Positions 55,527 through 64,000 of a stretch of 64,000 nucleotides of DNA are shown piece by piece. Position 1 is the first letter of the stretch. Every line of letters begins with the position of its first letter. Source of the DNA: Pseudorhodoplanes sp. (GTDB lineage: Bacteria > Pseudomonadota > Alphaproteobacteria > Rhizobiales > Xanthobacteraceae); the NCBI GenBank assembly GCA_032027085.1, contig JAVSMS010000001.1, positions 4,875,730 through 4,939,729 of the forward strand. Direction: 5' to 3'. The position numbers and the translations under genes are program-made. The notes under the pieces were generated by a model. It had not been told where the DNA came from. It worked only from the letters and a program-made list of their open reading frames with translations, and searched no databases.

Positions 55527-56576
55527 CTAGCGTTTCGGAACGTATCGCTTCCACTCGTCCTGCAGTGGCGGAAGCTCGGCGAAGGTTTTGCGAGCGTCGG
55601 CAGCCCGGCCGACCAGATCGCATGCGCTTATATTTTTCCGGCCAAGATAGGCTTTGAACTCGGTCACGGCATCCGAAAGAACATCAAAGCCGCGCAGCAT
55701 GACGGCCGATGCAATCTGCACGGCATGCGCGCCTGCCAGCATCATGCGCGCGACATCAAGACCCGATTGCGCGCCGTTGATGCCGATCAGCGGCTTGTCG
55801 GCGCCCATTCTGGCACGCGAGAGGGCGAGCCAGTGGCAGGTCAGCGGCAAATTCCAGAAGCCGCCGATGCCAAGACTCGTTCCCAAGGCGGGCTTCAATG
55901 TCTCCACGTCCGGGATCAGCCCGAGCAGCCGCCCGGCCATGATCACAGCACTGCCGCCGCCCTCGAACGAGGCCTGCACCAGATCCGGCACCCGCTCGCT
56001 CTGTCCGGTCAGCTTGACCCAGACAGAAAGCGACACCGCGCCGGAGACCGCGGCAACCATCGCAGTCGCGCGCGCGGGATTAAATTCGGTGGTGACGGCG
56101 CCCTTCTTGGCTTCGGTGGCATAGGGCGTTCCGATATTGAGCTCGAGCGCGCGCAAGCCCGCCTGCTCGACGCGCCGCGCCATCTCAACGGCGCGATCGA
56201 GATCGGCGACAATGATGCTGGGAATGGCATACGCCTCCTGCTCCTTCGCCTCGCGGTCCAGCGCGACGGCGTCATCCAGCCATTGGTCAAAGGGAATGCG
56301 CGTCAGCCCGGAGCGGCTGGCAATGGTGGCGCTTGCTGGCGCGTCCGGCCCCCAGGGCACCGAGCGCCATTGCTCATCGAACACGGCGTATTCGGCGCGC
56401 TCCAATTGTTCGCGCGCGCCTTCCGACTCGTTGGTCGACTTGAGCACCACCGCGCCGACCCCAGTGTGCAACGCACGGCGGACATTATCCGGATCAATCA
56501 AATGCTCCGCCGGTCCGGCGATCACCGGATTTTTCAGATGCAGGGAGCCGATGCGCGTTTCGAGCCGGGCGGTCAT
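55527..56576 (-). CDS. Dihydroorotate-dehydrogenase-like (PreA-like) protein
   Basis: The 349-residue TIM-barrel flavoprotein begins LETRIGSLHLKNPVIAGPAE and continues with GVGAVVLKSTNES, LRALELNIGTPYATEAKKGA, AVSLSVWVKLTGQSERVPDL, GGFWNLPLTCHWLALSRARM and GADKPLIGINGAQSGLDVAR. The FMN-phosphate site AGAHAVQIASAVMLRGFDVL is characteristic of the dihydroorotate dehydrogenase/dihydropyrimidine dehydrogenase (PreA) family. It lacks the Fe-S cysteines of full PreA. It may reduce or oxidise a ring C-C bond next to a carbonyl. It lies between a DUF6282 hydrolase and the TctC protein, within 14 nt and 42 nt. Confidence 0.85.
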   Translation of the reverse strand: MTARLETRIGSLHLKNPVIAGPAEHLIDPDNVRRALHTGVGAVVLKSTNESEGAREQLERAEYAVFDEQWRSVPWGPDAPASATIASRSGLTRIPFDQWLDDAVALDREAKEQEAYAIPSIIVADLDRAVEMARRVEQAGLRALELNIGTPYATEAKKGAVTTEFNPARATAMVAAVSGAVSLSVWVKLTGQSERVPDLVQASFEGGGSAVIMAGRLLGLIPDVETLKPALGTSLGIGGFWNLPLTCHWLALSRARMGADKPLIGINGAQSGLDVARMMLAGAHAVQIASAVMLRGFDVLSDAVTEFKAYLGRKNISACDLVGRAADARKTFAELPPLQDEWKRYVPKR

Positions 56577-56589
56577 TTTTTGTTTCCGG

Positions 56590-57510
56590 TCACGCCGCGA
56601 CCGGCAGATCGAGCAGGCCCGCGGCATTGGTGCTGACCAGCTTGCGAATGTCGGCGGGTGAGAATTGCAGCGCCAGGAGGTGAGCGACGATCTGCCGGAA
56701 TCCATCGACCGGGCGCGGCGCCTCGGTGAGGCCGAGATCGGAGCCGAGAATGGTGCGATCGACGCCGGCGACCTCGACCAGATGCACCAAATCGCTCGGC
56801 TCGAAATGCTTCACCCGACATTCGAGGAACATGCAGATCGAATGTTCGAGATAAGCGCCAAGCGCGACCAGGCCGCGCATGTCCTCGTCGCTGCACCCGA
56901 CCACATAGGTCGGGTGATTGACCAGCATCTTCTTGACGCCGCGCCGCTTGGCATCCTCGAAGAGCACAAATAGTTCGCTGACGTGAAGGTGGCCGCCGGC
57001 GAGAATGATGTCGGCGGCAGCAATGATGTCGAGCACCTGCTTGGTCTCGTCGGTCAGTTGCTTGTTGGCGTCGAGCACGGTCAAAGGGGTGGGCTCGAGC
57101 ATGCGTTGCGCAGTCTTTGGAAAGCTCTTGGCTCCGGATTCGTTCTGGTAAATGTGGTTCGCCGCCGAGAAGGTCGGCATCCAGACGATCTTGCCGCCAA
57201 GCTTGACGCAGTGATCGACCGCATAGGGATTGACGCCGCCGGTCGCATTGTTCAGCGCGACGCCGGAAAACAGCCGCACGCCAGTCCCGGGGAACAGTTT
57301 TTCGAGCACGGCTGCATGCGCCATCCCCGGATAATAGTGATCCTTGTAGACGACCGCCGCGAATTTCGCCTCTGCCGCGTCCATCAGCGCGTCGTGATGA
57401 TCCAGAATGCGCGGCATCACCGACGGACCGCTGTGACAATGCAGGTCGACGGCGCCCTTAAGAAGATCGGCGACCTCGTCCTGGCGTCCATTGGGGCTTG
57501 ATGTGATCAT
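56590..57510 (-). CDS. DUF6282 / amidohydrolase-like protein
   Basis: The 306-residue protein begins with a metal-binding HxH pattern (AVDLHCHSGPSVMPRILDHH). It continues with AAVVYKDHYYPGMAHAAVLE, HIYQNESGAKSFPK, IIAAADIILAGGHLHVSELF, VNHPTYVVGCS and a final VDRTILGSDLGLTEAPRPVD. The HCH, HLH, NHP and SDLG motifs follow the order of the amidohydrolase/PHP-like TIM-barrel metalloenzymes; I recognise the group as DUF6282. It likely hydrolyses a C-N or C-O bond of the substrate. It overlaps no neighbour but is 16 nt from the aldolase fragment. Confidence 0.8.
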   Translation of the reverse strand: MITSSPNGRQDEVADLLKGAVDLHCHSGPSVMPRILDHHDALMDAAEAKFAAVVYKDHYYPGMAHAAVLEKLFPGTGVRLFSGVALNNATGGVNPYAVDHCVKLGGKIVWMPTFSAANHIYQNESGAKSFPKTAQRMLEPTPLTVLDANKQLTDETKQVLDIIAAADIILAGGHLHVSELFVLFEDAKRRGVKKMLVNHPTYVVGCSDEDMRGLVALGAYLEHSICMFLECRVKHFEPSDLVHLVEVAGVDRTILGSDLGLTEAPRPVDGFRQIVAHLLALQFSPADIRKLVSTNAAGLLDLPVAA

Positions 57511-57526
57511 GACTGCCTCTGTGCAA

Positions 57527-57772
57527 TCAAGCTGCTGGCGGCTGACGCAGCGGCGCGAAATCCGTCAGAGTCCTGAGCGCGGCCTGTTGCAGGAATCCCT
57601 GGTCCGACGAAACGAGAAACGCGCTTGCTCCGTGCGCTTTGAATGCATTCGCTTCCGCGGCGGAACTGACCATGACGCAGACCGGCTTGCCGGCCGAGCG
57701 CGCCGCCTCGATAATTTTCTCCGTCGCCGCCTGAATGGCGGGCGCGTCGAGGAGGATTCGCTCAGGGCTCAC
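57527..57772 (-). pseudogene. C-terminal fragment of an HpcH/HpaI-type aldolase
   Basis: The 81-residue frame reads AIQAATEKIIEAARSAGKPV, CVMVSSAAEANAFKAHGASA and FLVSSDQGFLQQAA, the last helices and strand of the HpcH/HpaI (2-dehydro-3-deoxyglucarate) aldolase fold, which is normally about 250 residues. The catalytic Arg, His and metal-binding Glu/Asp lie in the missing N-terminal two-thirds. It begins with a GTG right after the operator region and stands first in a minus-strand operon. It is therefore a truncated remnant whose promoter may still serve the genes behind it. A stand-alone function is unlikely but not excluded. Confidence 0.7.
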
Positions 57773-57790
57773 CGGCGCTGCCCTTTATCT

Positions 57791-57809
57791 TGTTTCGAAC
57801 AACGAAACA
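57791..57809. promoter_or_regulatory. Probable IclR operator (second IclR / divergent operon)
   Basis: TGTTTCG-AACAA-CGAAACA is a palindrome with 7-bp arms. It lies between the divergent IclR gene (57857) and the aldolase-fragment operon (57772), where it could control both. Confidence 0.65.
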
Positions 57810-57856
57810 TTGTATTGTATTGCAGAACAGCTAAGCGGTGCCATTCCGGGGAGTCA

Positions 57857-58651
57857 ATGCCGAAAATCACCGGGCCAGCGCAAACGGGCGTTCAGGCGGC
57901 CATCCTGATGCTGCGCACGATCGAATATCTGTCGGAAACAAAACGGCCCATCGGCGTTACCGCGCTCGCGCAGGCGCTCGGAACAACAAAAAGCCGCATC
58001 CACCGGCATCTGCGGACGCTGATGCAGCAGGGCTACGTCGCCCAGGGCGCCGAATCCGAAAAATACGAAATCGGCCCTCGCCTGCTGACGCTTGCCCGCC
58101 ACATCAATGACAATTTCAACCTCGCCGGTTTTGTGTCGCCGGCGCTGCAGGAATTGCGTGACAGCCTCGGACATTTCGCCGTCTATTCGCAGGTGGAAGA
58201 CGCGGGCATGCGCGTTCTGGCCACCGTATCGGGAACTTCGCCGATCGAGATCGGCGTCAAGCAAGGCTCGCTTCTGCCGTTCCACGCTTCGGCGCAAGGG
58301 AAGCTTGCACTCGCCTTCGGGCCCGACGAAATCCGCCACCGCACGCTCGGATCAAAACTTGAGAAATTCACGCCGCGCACGATCGTCAAAGCGGCAGCGC
58401 TTGATCGCGAAATCGAAATCATCCGGCGCCGGGGATGGGCGGTGGCTCCGGACGAAGTCGCCGTCGGCCTCAATGCCCTGGCTGCGCCGGTGCTGGATGC
58501 AACCGGCCGCCTGGTCGGAGCTGTCGGCATCGTTGATCTGACGCAATTCATTCCGCCGGAGCCTATGAAAGAGCAAACTACGCAAACGCTTTCCATCGCC
58601 GGGCGGGTTTCGAGAATGCTCGGCTATAAGAACAGTCACGACGCCACCTAG
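57857..58651 (+). CDS. IclR-family transcriptional regulator (second)
   Basis: The 264-residue regulator has a winged-helix head (AILMLRTIEYLSETKRPIGV, TALAQALGTTKSRIHRHLRT). The IclR effector domain follows, with YSQVEDAGMRVLATVSGTSP, SAQGKLALAFGPDEIRHRTL, RRGWAVAPDEVAVGLNALAA and VGAVGIVDLTQF. It is 30-35% similar by eye to the IclR at 53465 in these blocks. The ATG at 57857 has a GGGGAG site upstream; a longer in-frame start at 57491 would run through the divergent gene. Likely targets are the operon at 54510-57772 and perhaps the importer that follows. Confidence 0.92.
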   Translation: MPKITGPAQTGVQAAILMLRTIEYLSETKRPIGVTALAQALGTTKSRIHRHLRTLMQQGYVAQGAESEKYEIGPRLLTLARHINDNFNLAGFVSPALQELRDSLGHFAVYSQVEDAGMRVLATVSGTSPIEIGVKQGSLLPFHASAQGKLALAFGPDEIRHRTLGSKLEKFTPRTIVKAAALDREIEIIRRRGWAVAPDEVAVGLNALAAPVLDATGRLVGAVGIVDLTQFIPPEPMKEQTTQTLSIAGRVSRMLGYKNSHDAT

Positions 58652-58792
58652 TCCGCGATGCGTCAGCCATGCGTAGAATTCAGAAAGCCGATGCCGAGCC
58701 ATCACCAGCGCACATTGCTCAAGCCCGTTCATGGCCTTGCTGTCGACCCTTGCTCGCGGCAAACTCGCGCCGCCTTCTAAGCACAAGGAACA

Positions 58793-60328
58793 ATGATGGA
58801 CATCCGCGGGGTTGAGGCACCCGTGACAGTTGGTCACACGCGGGCCGCGCCGCTTTTTGAACTGCGCGGCATCAGCAAACAATTTCCCGGCGTGAAAGCG
58901 CTGGACGATGTGTCATTCGACATCAGGGCCGGCGAAACACACATGCTGCTGGGCGAAAACGGCGCCGGCAAATCCACATTGATGAAGATCCTCTGCGGCG
59001 CTTACGAAAGCGACGCTGGCGCCTTCTTTCACAATGGCGAAAAGGTCGAAATCGCTTCGCCCACCGACGCGCGCAAATTCGGCATTGCCGTCATTTTCCA
59101 GGAATTCACGCTCGTTCCCTATCTCGACATTGCGCAGAATATTTTTCTTGGCCGCGAGTTTCCCGGCCGCATCCCCGGCATCACCGACCGACGGCGGCTA
59201 TACAAAGAATCCCGCCGGGTGCTCGACATGATCGGATTCGACATTGATCCGAAGCGTCCGGTCCACACGCTCGGTATCGCGCAGCAGCAGATGGTGGAGA
59301 TCGCCAAGGCGCTGTCGCAGGATGCCCGCATCCTGGTGATGGATGAGCCGACCGCCGCCCTTTCCGATCGCGAAACAGAATTGCTTTTTGCGATGATTGC
59401 ACGGCTGAAGGCGCAGGGCGTGGCCATCGTTTACATTTCGCACCGCCTGCCGGAAGTCTTTGCGCTCGGCGACCGCATTACCATTCTCCGCGACGGCCGC
59501 AAAATTGCATCGATGCTGCCATCCGAAACAACGCCTGACGCGCTGGTGACGCTGATGGTCGGCCGCTCAGTGGATCATACCTATGCGCGCGAATTTGTTG
59601 CGCCGGGCGACGTGGTTCTTGAAGTGAAAGATCTTGCGGCAGAGAACGGAATTTCCGGGATCAATTTGACCGTTCGCACCGGAGAGATCGTCGGTCTCTG
59701 CGGACTTGTGGGATCAGGACGCACCGAGGTCGCGCGCGCGATTTTCGGCGCCGACCGCGTCACCTCGGGGGAAATCCGCCTGTTCGGCGAGAAGGTGCGC
59801 GGTTTGCCCGAAGATTCCGCGCGCCGCGGCATGGGCATGATCCCGGAAAACCGCAAGGCCCAGGGTTTGGCTCTTGGCCGTTCGGTCCGCGACAATATCC
59901 TGCTGGCCGGCCTGTCGCGGATATTTCCGAGCGGGCTTTTCTCACCCGGTCATGGGCGCCGGATCGCGCAAGGCATGATCGAGCGGCTGCGCATTGCCAC
60001 TCCAAGTCCGAACCGCCCCGTCAGCGTTCTGTCGGGGGGCAACCAGCAGAAAGTGGTCGTCGGAAAATGGCTGAACGCCAATTCCCGCTTCTTCATATTC
60101 GACGAGCCCACACGCGGGATCGACGTCGGAGCGAAGGCGGAAATCTTCGCGCTGCTGGACCGGCTTGTGCGTGAAGGCGCAGCCGTGCTGATGATCAGTT
60201 CCGAGCAGACGGAAATCGTCCACGTCTGCGACCGCGCCTACGTGATGCGCGACGGCCGCATCGCAGGAGAACTGGCCCGCAACGAACTTACGGAAGAAAA
60301 CATCGTGCGACTGGGAATGCATCAATGA
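58793..60328 (+). CDS. Sugar-type ABC transporter ATPase (RbsA/MglA family)
   Basis: The 511-residue protein has two ATPase domains in tandem. The first has an intact Walker A ([20 protein letters not shown]), signature-like LGIAQQQMVEIAKALSQDAR and Walker B ILVMDEPTAALSDRETELLF. The second has a degenerate P-loop (VGLCGLVGSGRTEVARAIFG), VLSGGNQQKVVVGKWLNANS and FIFDEPTRGIDVGAKAEIF. This is the CUT2 (ribose/galactose/autoinducer) pattern. The start is ambiguous between ATGs at 58793 and 58796, with AAGGAAC upstream. It shares a four-base overlap with the first permease. Confidence 0.94.
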   Translation: MMDIRGVEAPVTVGHTRAAPLFELRGISKQFPGVKALDDVSFDIRAGETHMLLGENGAGKSTLMKILCGAYESDAGAFFHNGEKVEIASPTDARKFGIAVIFQEFTLVPYLDIAQNIFLGREFPGRIPGITDRRRLYKESRRVLDMIGFDIDPKRPVHTLGIAQQQMVEIAKALSQDARILVMDEPTAALSDRETELLFAMIARLKAQGVAIVYISHRLPEVFALGDRITILRDGRKIASMLPSETTPDALVTLMVGRSVDHTYAREFVAPGDVVLEVKDLAAENGISGINLTVRTGEIVGLCGLVGSGRTEVARAIFGADRVTSGEIRLFGEKVRGLPEDSARRGMGMIPENRKAQGLALGRSVRDNILLAGLSRIFPSGLFSPGHGRRIAQGMIERLRIATPSPNRPVSVLSGGNQQKVVVGKWLNANSRFFIFDEPTRGIDVGAKAEIFALLDRLVREGAAVLMISSEQTEIVHVCDRAYVMRDGRIAGELARNELTEENIVRLGMHQ

Positions 60329-61278
60329 CCGCTTCTCAATCGGCCACGGCCGGCTTTTCCCTCATCTCGAGAATTCCCGGCGTGGCCATCGTGCTCGCGG
60401 CCCTGATCATCGGCTTCGGGATCCTGAGCGCGAACTTCCTGAGCGCCGGCAACATCAGCAATATTCTGGTCCAGTCGACCATCCTGCTGCTGGTCGCGCT
60501 GCCGATGACGCTGATCATCATGACCGAAGGCCTCGACCTTTCGGCCGGCGCTGTTCTGACATTCGCTTCGATCATTCTCGCCAGTGTCAGCATCTCGACC
60601 GGATCGGTCTGGATGGGCATCCTCGCCGGGCTCGGAGCCGGTCTTGCCTTCGGCGTACTGAACGGCTCGCTGATCGCATTGCTGGGCATTCCACCCTTCA
60701 TCGTCACGCTCGGCACCTTAGGCGTGGCGCAGGGACTCTCCCTCGTCGTCACCGACGGACAAAGCATTGTCGGCATCCCGGCCGTCATCGAAGGTCTCTA
60801 TTCAGCCAGCGCCTTGGGCATCCCTCTGCCCATCATCATCAGCGCGATCGCCTATCTTCTGATCCACACACTGCTCTATCACACCCCCTTCGGCACCTAT
60901 ATTTTCGCGCTCGGCGGAAACCGCGAAGCGCTGCGGCTCGCCGGCCTGCCTGACAGAGCAATCCTGATCGCGGTTTACAGCCTGGGTGGATTAATGGTGG
61001 GCTTCGCCGCGCTGCTGATGACCGCACGCATGAATGCGGCGCATCCGACGGCTGCGATCGGAATGGAATTCGATGCCATCGCCGCCGTCGCCGTCGGCGG
61101 CACGTCCTTTGAGCGCGGCGACGGCTGGCTGCTCGGAACATTGCTCGGCGTTCTCGCCGTCGGCGTGTTGCGCAACGGACTTAATCTGTTGGCTGTCCCC
61201 TCGTCGGTTCAGGTGGCTTGCATCGGGGGATTGGTGCTTGCCGCGCTGCTGATTGACGGATTGCGGAGCCGCACATGA
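60325..61278 (+). CDS. Sugar-type ABC permease (RbsC family), first
   Basis: The 317-residue permease has eight to ten membrane helices, with CUT2 motifs LPMTLIIMTEGLDLSAGAVL, GVLNGSLIALLGIPPFIVTL, TPFGTYIFALGGNREALRLA and FDAIAAVAVGGTSFERGDGW. It begins with the ATGA overlap on the ATPase gene. Two different permeases rather than one homodimer point to a heterodimeric channel. The substrate is likely a sugar or sugar-like polyol, but the family also carries AI-2 and other compounds. Confidence 0.93.
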   Translation: MTASQSATAGFSLISRIPGVAIVLAALIIGFGILSANFLSAGNISNILVQSTILLLVALPMTLIIMTEGLDLSAGAVLTFASIILASVSISTGSVWMGILAGLGAGLAFGVLNGSLIALLGIPPFIVTLGTLGVAQGLSLVVTDGQSIVGIPAVIEGLYSASALGIPLPIIISAIAYLLIHTLLYHTPFGTYIFALGGNREALRLAGLPDRAILIAVYSLGGLMVGFAALLMTARMNAAHPTAAIGMEFDAIAAVAVGGTSFERGDGWLLGTLLGVLAVGVLRNGLNLLAVPSSVQVACIGGLVLAALLIDGLRSRT

Positions 61279-62249
61279 GCACGGCCGAGACTGCAGCCGC
61301 GCCGCGCCGTTTTGCGCTGCCTCCCGAGCTGGCACAGATGGCCTATCGCCTTCTCGCTGCGGCGATCGTTTGCGTCGCCCTGTCATTCCTCAGCGATGCC
61401 TTTTTCACGGCCAACAATCTGCTCAATATTCTGAGGCAGACGGCGCTGCTGTTCCTGCTCGCATCCGGCCTCACCCTGGTGATCCTGACCGCCGGCCTCG
61501 ACCTTTCGGTGGGAGCGAATGTTGCTCTCTCCGCCTGCCTTGCCGCCACAGTGATCAAAAGCACCGGCTATGCGTCGCTCGGTTTCGTGGTCGGACTTGG
61601 TTGCGGTGCGCTGATCGGCTTCATCAACGGCATTCTGGTGACGGCGCTGCGCATCCCGTCCTTCATCGCAACCTACGGCATGCTCTGGATTCTTTCCGGC
61701 ATCACATATTACTACATGGCCGGCGAAACCATTCACGGCTTCCCTCCGGCGTTCCGGCAGCTCGGCAGCGGATATCTCTTCGGAATCCCGATGCCGGTTT
61801 ATATAATGGTCTTGTTCCTGCTGCTCGGTAGCTGGTTTGCGCAGCGCACAGTCTGGGGGCAACAGGTTTATGCCATCGGCGCCAATCCGGTGGCGGCGCG
61901 CCTCTCGGGCGTGCCGGTGGAGCGGCGGTTGGTGCTCGTCTACACCTTCAGCGGCGCCATGGCGGGCCTCGCCTCGCTGATCATTCTTGCACGCATCAAC
62001 TCGGCGCAGGGCGATATCGGCGAAGAACTCACATTGCCAGCCATCGCCGCGGTGCTGATCGGCGGAACCTCGCTGTTCGGCGGATTCGGATCGGTGGCCG
62101 GCACGCTGATCGGCGCGCTGATCCTGACGCTGGTGCTGAACGGCATGAACCTGCTGCAGGTCAACGCATCCTGGCAACCGCTCGTCACCGGGGTCATCGT
62201 CATCCTTGCCGTGTGGATCGACAGCCGCACGCGCAAGCTCACCGAATAG
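61275..62249 (+). CDS. Sugar-type ABC permease (RbsC family), second
   Basis: The 324-residue permease is related to its neighbour: LLFLLASGLTLVILTAGLDL, NGILVTALRIPSFIATYGML, VWGQQVYAIGANPVAARLSG and ELTLPAIAAVLIGGTSLFGG. It has a longer cytoplasmic N-terminus (STAETAAAPRRFALPPELAQ). The ATG at 61275 overlaps the preceding stop (ATGA). Both permeases keep the CUT2 EAA-like loop, so both are likely functional. Confidence 0.93.
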   Translation: MSTAETAAAPRRFALPPELAQMAYRLLAAAIVCVALSFLSDAFFTANNLLNILRQTALLFLLASGLTLVILTAGLDLSVGANVALSACLAATVIKSTGYASLGFVVGLGCGALIGFINGILVTALRIPSFIATYGMLWILSGITYYYMAGETIHGFPPAFRQLGSGYLFGIPMPVYIMVLFLLLGSWFAQRTVWGQQVYAIGANPVAARLSGVPVERRLVLVYTFSGAMAGLASLIILARINSAQGDIGEELTLPAIAAVLIGGTSLFGGFGSVAGTLIGALILTLVLNGMNLLQVNASWQPLVTGVIVILAVWIDSRTRKLTE

Positions 62250-62285
62250 CAGAACATTCAACCCAAGTACGAGAAGGAGATTTCA

Positions 62286-63245
62286 ATGAAGCATCTTGCA
62301 ACCGGCATGGCCGCCATCCTGGCATTGGCGGGCTCATTCGGCACCGCCCGCGCCGACGGTGAAACCATCGCCGTTTTCACCAAGAACCAGACCAATCCCT
62401 ATTTCCAGGCGGTGCGGGTCGGCACGGAAACCGCCGGCAAGGCGCTGAAGGCCAAGATCATCCAATATGTCCCGACCAAGCCGGACAGCATTCCAGAACA
62501 ATTGTCGCAGGTCGAAGACGTCATCGTCAAAAAGCCCGACGCAGTCGTCTTCATCCCGGTCGATTACAAGGCACTGGTGCCCGCCGTCGCCAAGATCGAT
62601 GGCGCCAAGATTCCTATCGTCAACATCACCGACCGCATCGCCAGCGGCAATGTCGTCGCCTATGTCGGCGCCGACGACTACAATATTGGTCTGGAAACGG
62701 GCCGCTATCTGCTGAAGGCCATGGGCGGCAAGGGTAACGTCATCATTCTCGAAGGCGTGAAAGGCTCGCTCACCAATATCGACCGCGTGCGCGGCTTCAC
62801 CGATGCGCTGAAGGAATTCCCCAATGTGAAGCTGGTGGCGCAGCAGCCGGCCAACTATCAGCGCCTGCAGGCGCTGCAGGTGATGGAAAACCTGATGCAG
62901 TCGCACTCACAGATTGACGGCGTTCTCGCCGCCAATGACCCGATGGCGGTCGGCGCGATCGAGGCGCTCGACGGCGCCAATCGCAAGGCGATGGTCGTCG
63001 GCATCAACGGCAGCAAGGAAGCCGTCGACCTGATCAAGTCCGGCAAGCTTCTGGCGAGCGGCGATTTCAACGGCTTCATCCAGGGCTGCCTCGGCACCGA
63101 GATCGCCGTGCGCCATCTGCGCAAGGAAAAGACGCCGAAGGAGATCATTCTGAAGCCGGTGGTGATTCAGAAGAGCAACTATCAGCCCTATGAGACCCCG
63201 GTCGAGCAGCGGCAATGCCCGAAGCTCGCCGACGTCGCGAAGTGA
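62286..63245 (+). CDS. Sugar-type ABC substrate-binding protein (RbsB-like)
   Basis: The 319-residue periplasmic protein has a signal peptide ([20 protein letters not shown], cut after RA). The type 1 periplasmic-binding fold follows: [80 protein letters not shown] and [20 protein letters not shown]. It delivers the solute to the two permeases. A GAGAAGGAGATTTC ribosome site precedes the ATG at 62286. Its TGA overlaps the GTG start of the GlcD-like gene. Confidence 0.93.
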   Translation: MKHLATGMAAILALAGSFGTARADGETIAVFTKNQTNPYFQAVRVGTETAGKALKAKIIQYVPTKPDSIPEQLSQVEDVIVKKPDAVVFIPVDYKALVPAVAKIDGAKIPIVNITDRIASGNVVAYVGADDYNIGLETGRYLLKAMGGKGNVIILEGVKGSLTNIDRVRGFTDALKEFPNVKLVAQQPANYQRLQALQVMENLMQSHSQIDGVLAANDPMAVGAIEALDGANRKAMVVGINGSKEAVDLIKSGKLLASGDFNGFIQGCLGTEIAVRHLRKEKTPKEIILKPVVIQKSNYQPYETPVEQRQCPKLADVAK

Positions 63246-64000
63246 GTCTCTTGCCTGATCTTGAAAGTGAACGCGCGGCGCGGCGAGACAAGGTTCTCGC
63301 CGCGCTTCGCCATTTAATGGGCGAACGGGTGACCGCCGCCGCCGCGGTCCTGGCGGCGCACGGACAGCAGGAATCCTATCACGCCCCGCATGCGCCCGAT
63401 CTCGTCGCATTTCCGGAAAGCACCGCAGAAGTTGCGGCGATCGTGCGGGCTTGCGCGGAAGCCGGAATGCCGATGATTCCCTACGGCGCCGGCACGTCGC
63501 TGGAGGGCAATGCCAACGCGCCGCAAGGTGGCCTCTGCATCGACTTCGCGCGCATGAAGGCCGTTCTCGCGGTCAACGCAGAGGATATGGATTGTCGCGT
63601 GCAGCCCGGCATCACGCGCAAGGCGCTGAATGCGGAACTGCGCAACAGCGGCCTGTTCTTTCCGATCGATCCCGGCGCCGACGCCTCGATTGGCGGCATG
63701 ACGTCCACACGCGCGTCAGGCACCATGGCGGTGCGTTATGGCACCATGCGCGACAATGTGCTGTCGCTCGAGGTTGTGCTCGCGGACGGCCGCGTCACCC
63801 GCACCAGTCAGCGGGCGCGCAAATCGGCTGCCGGCTACGATCTGACGCGGCTGTTTGTCGGCGCCGAAGGAACGCTGGGCATCATTACCGAGATCACGCT
63901 CAAGCTGCATCCGGTGCCGGAAGCTGTTTCCGCCGCGGTCTGCCCGTTCGAGTCGTTCGAGGGCGCGGTCTCGACCGCCATCGCCGTCATCCAGGCGGGC
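63242..64000 (+). CDS. FAD-linked oxidase, GlcD/D-lactate dehydrogenase type (3' end outside window)
   Basis: The 253 visible codons show the N-terminal FAD-binding (PCMH) domain of the vanillyl-alcohol-oxidase superfamily. The sequence reads [80 protein letters not shown] and [20 protein letters not shown]. The motifs are those of glycolate oxidase GlcD and D-lactate dehydrogenases. I chose the GTG at 63242, which overlaps the binding-protein stop (GTGA), over a TTG three codons later. Coupling to the importer suggests it oxidises the imported hydroxy acid or sugar acid. Confidence 0.9.
   Translation, partial: MSLLPDLESERAARRDKVLAALRHLMGERVTAAAAVLAAHGQQESYHAPHAPDLVAFPESTAEVAAIVRACAEAGMPMIPYGAGTSLEGNANAPQGGLCIDFARMKAVLAVNAEDMDCRVQPGITRKALNAELRNSGLFFPIDPGADASIGGMTSTRASGTMAVRYGTMRDNVLSLEVVLADGRVTRTSQRARKSAAGYDLTRLFVGAEGTLGIITEITLKLHPVPEAVSAAVCPFESFEGAVSTAIAVIQAG

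Overview
The window is a high-GC chromosomal segment from an alphaproteobacterium, most likely Hyphomicrobiales (Bradyrhizobium / Xanthobacteraceae-like). This rests on codon and base use, the IclR-led catabolic operons, the TctC-type binding protein, several small exported proteins of rhizobial type, and the dispersed palindromic intergenic repeats. I recognised no rRNA, tRNA, CRISPR array, transposase or phage gene. The order is read from the sequence; functions come from family recognition by eye.

Region 1 (1-8 kb): an epimerase cut by the window edge, an ATP-grasp ligase and a homocysteine-methyltransferase-family gene lie on the minus strand, divergent from a TetR regulator. Next comes a thiamin block with a duplicated control unit. 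Each copy has TTGACA-N16-TACATT followed by a TPP riboswitch. One copy drives a 40-codon leader ORF, thiS and thiG; the other drives a small four-helix membrane protein translationally coupled to thiC.

Region 2 (8-31 kb): mostly housekeeping and hypothetical genes. These include a methyltransferase flanked by same-orientation intergenic repeats, DUF2066, a serine hydrolase, Nudix, NhaD, a CopD-like protein, a broken VIT-family gene, and two tandem small exported paralogs. They also include a MltB-type transglycosylase, UPF0114, an HEIGH metalloprotease, EttA, Aat, a FlaG-like protein, a FecR-domain protein and a caspase-like protease. Several intergenic gaps carry dispersed repeats, including a 0.4-kb structured non-coding stretch at 27.0-27.4 kb.

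Region 3 (31-35 kb): an overlapping GT4 glycosyltransferase / amylo-1,6-glucosidase pair.

Region 4 (35-64 kb): a dense catabolic and uptake region. A plus-strand run encodes a 2-hydroxyacid dehydrogenase, two tandem PuuE-like NodB-fold hydrolases, an amidase and an FAD monooxygenase, the last three coupled by 4-nt overlaps. An aryl-CoA ligase (2-aminobenzoate-CoA ligase type) is divergent from an OYE-family reductase plus a short NAD-binding protein. A minus-strand nine-gene operon encodes IclR, HyuA, HyuB, LivK, LivF, LivM, LivG, LivH and a cupin. A further minus operon encodes TctC, a PreA-like dihydroorotate-dehydrogenase-family protein, a DUF6282 hydrolase and an aldolase fragment. It is divergent from a second IclR, which is followed by a complete RbsABC-type importer coupled to a GlcD-like FAD oxidase cut by the window end. 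The recurring themes are cyclic amide/imide or hydantoin-like opening, C-N hydrolysis and aromatic activation, with one dedicated importer per unit and an operator palindrome at each IclR gene.
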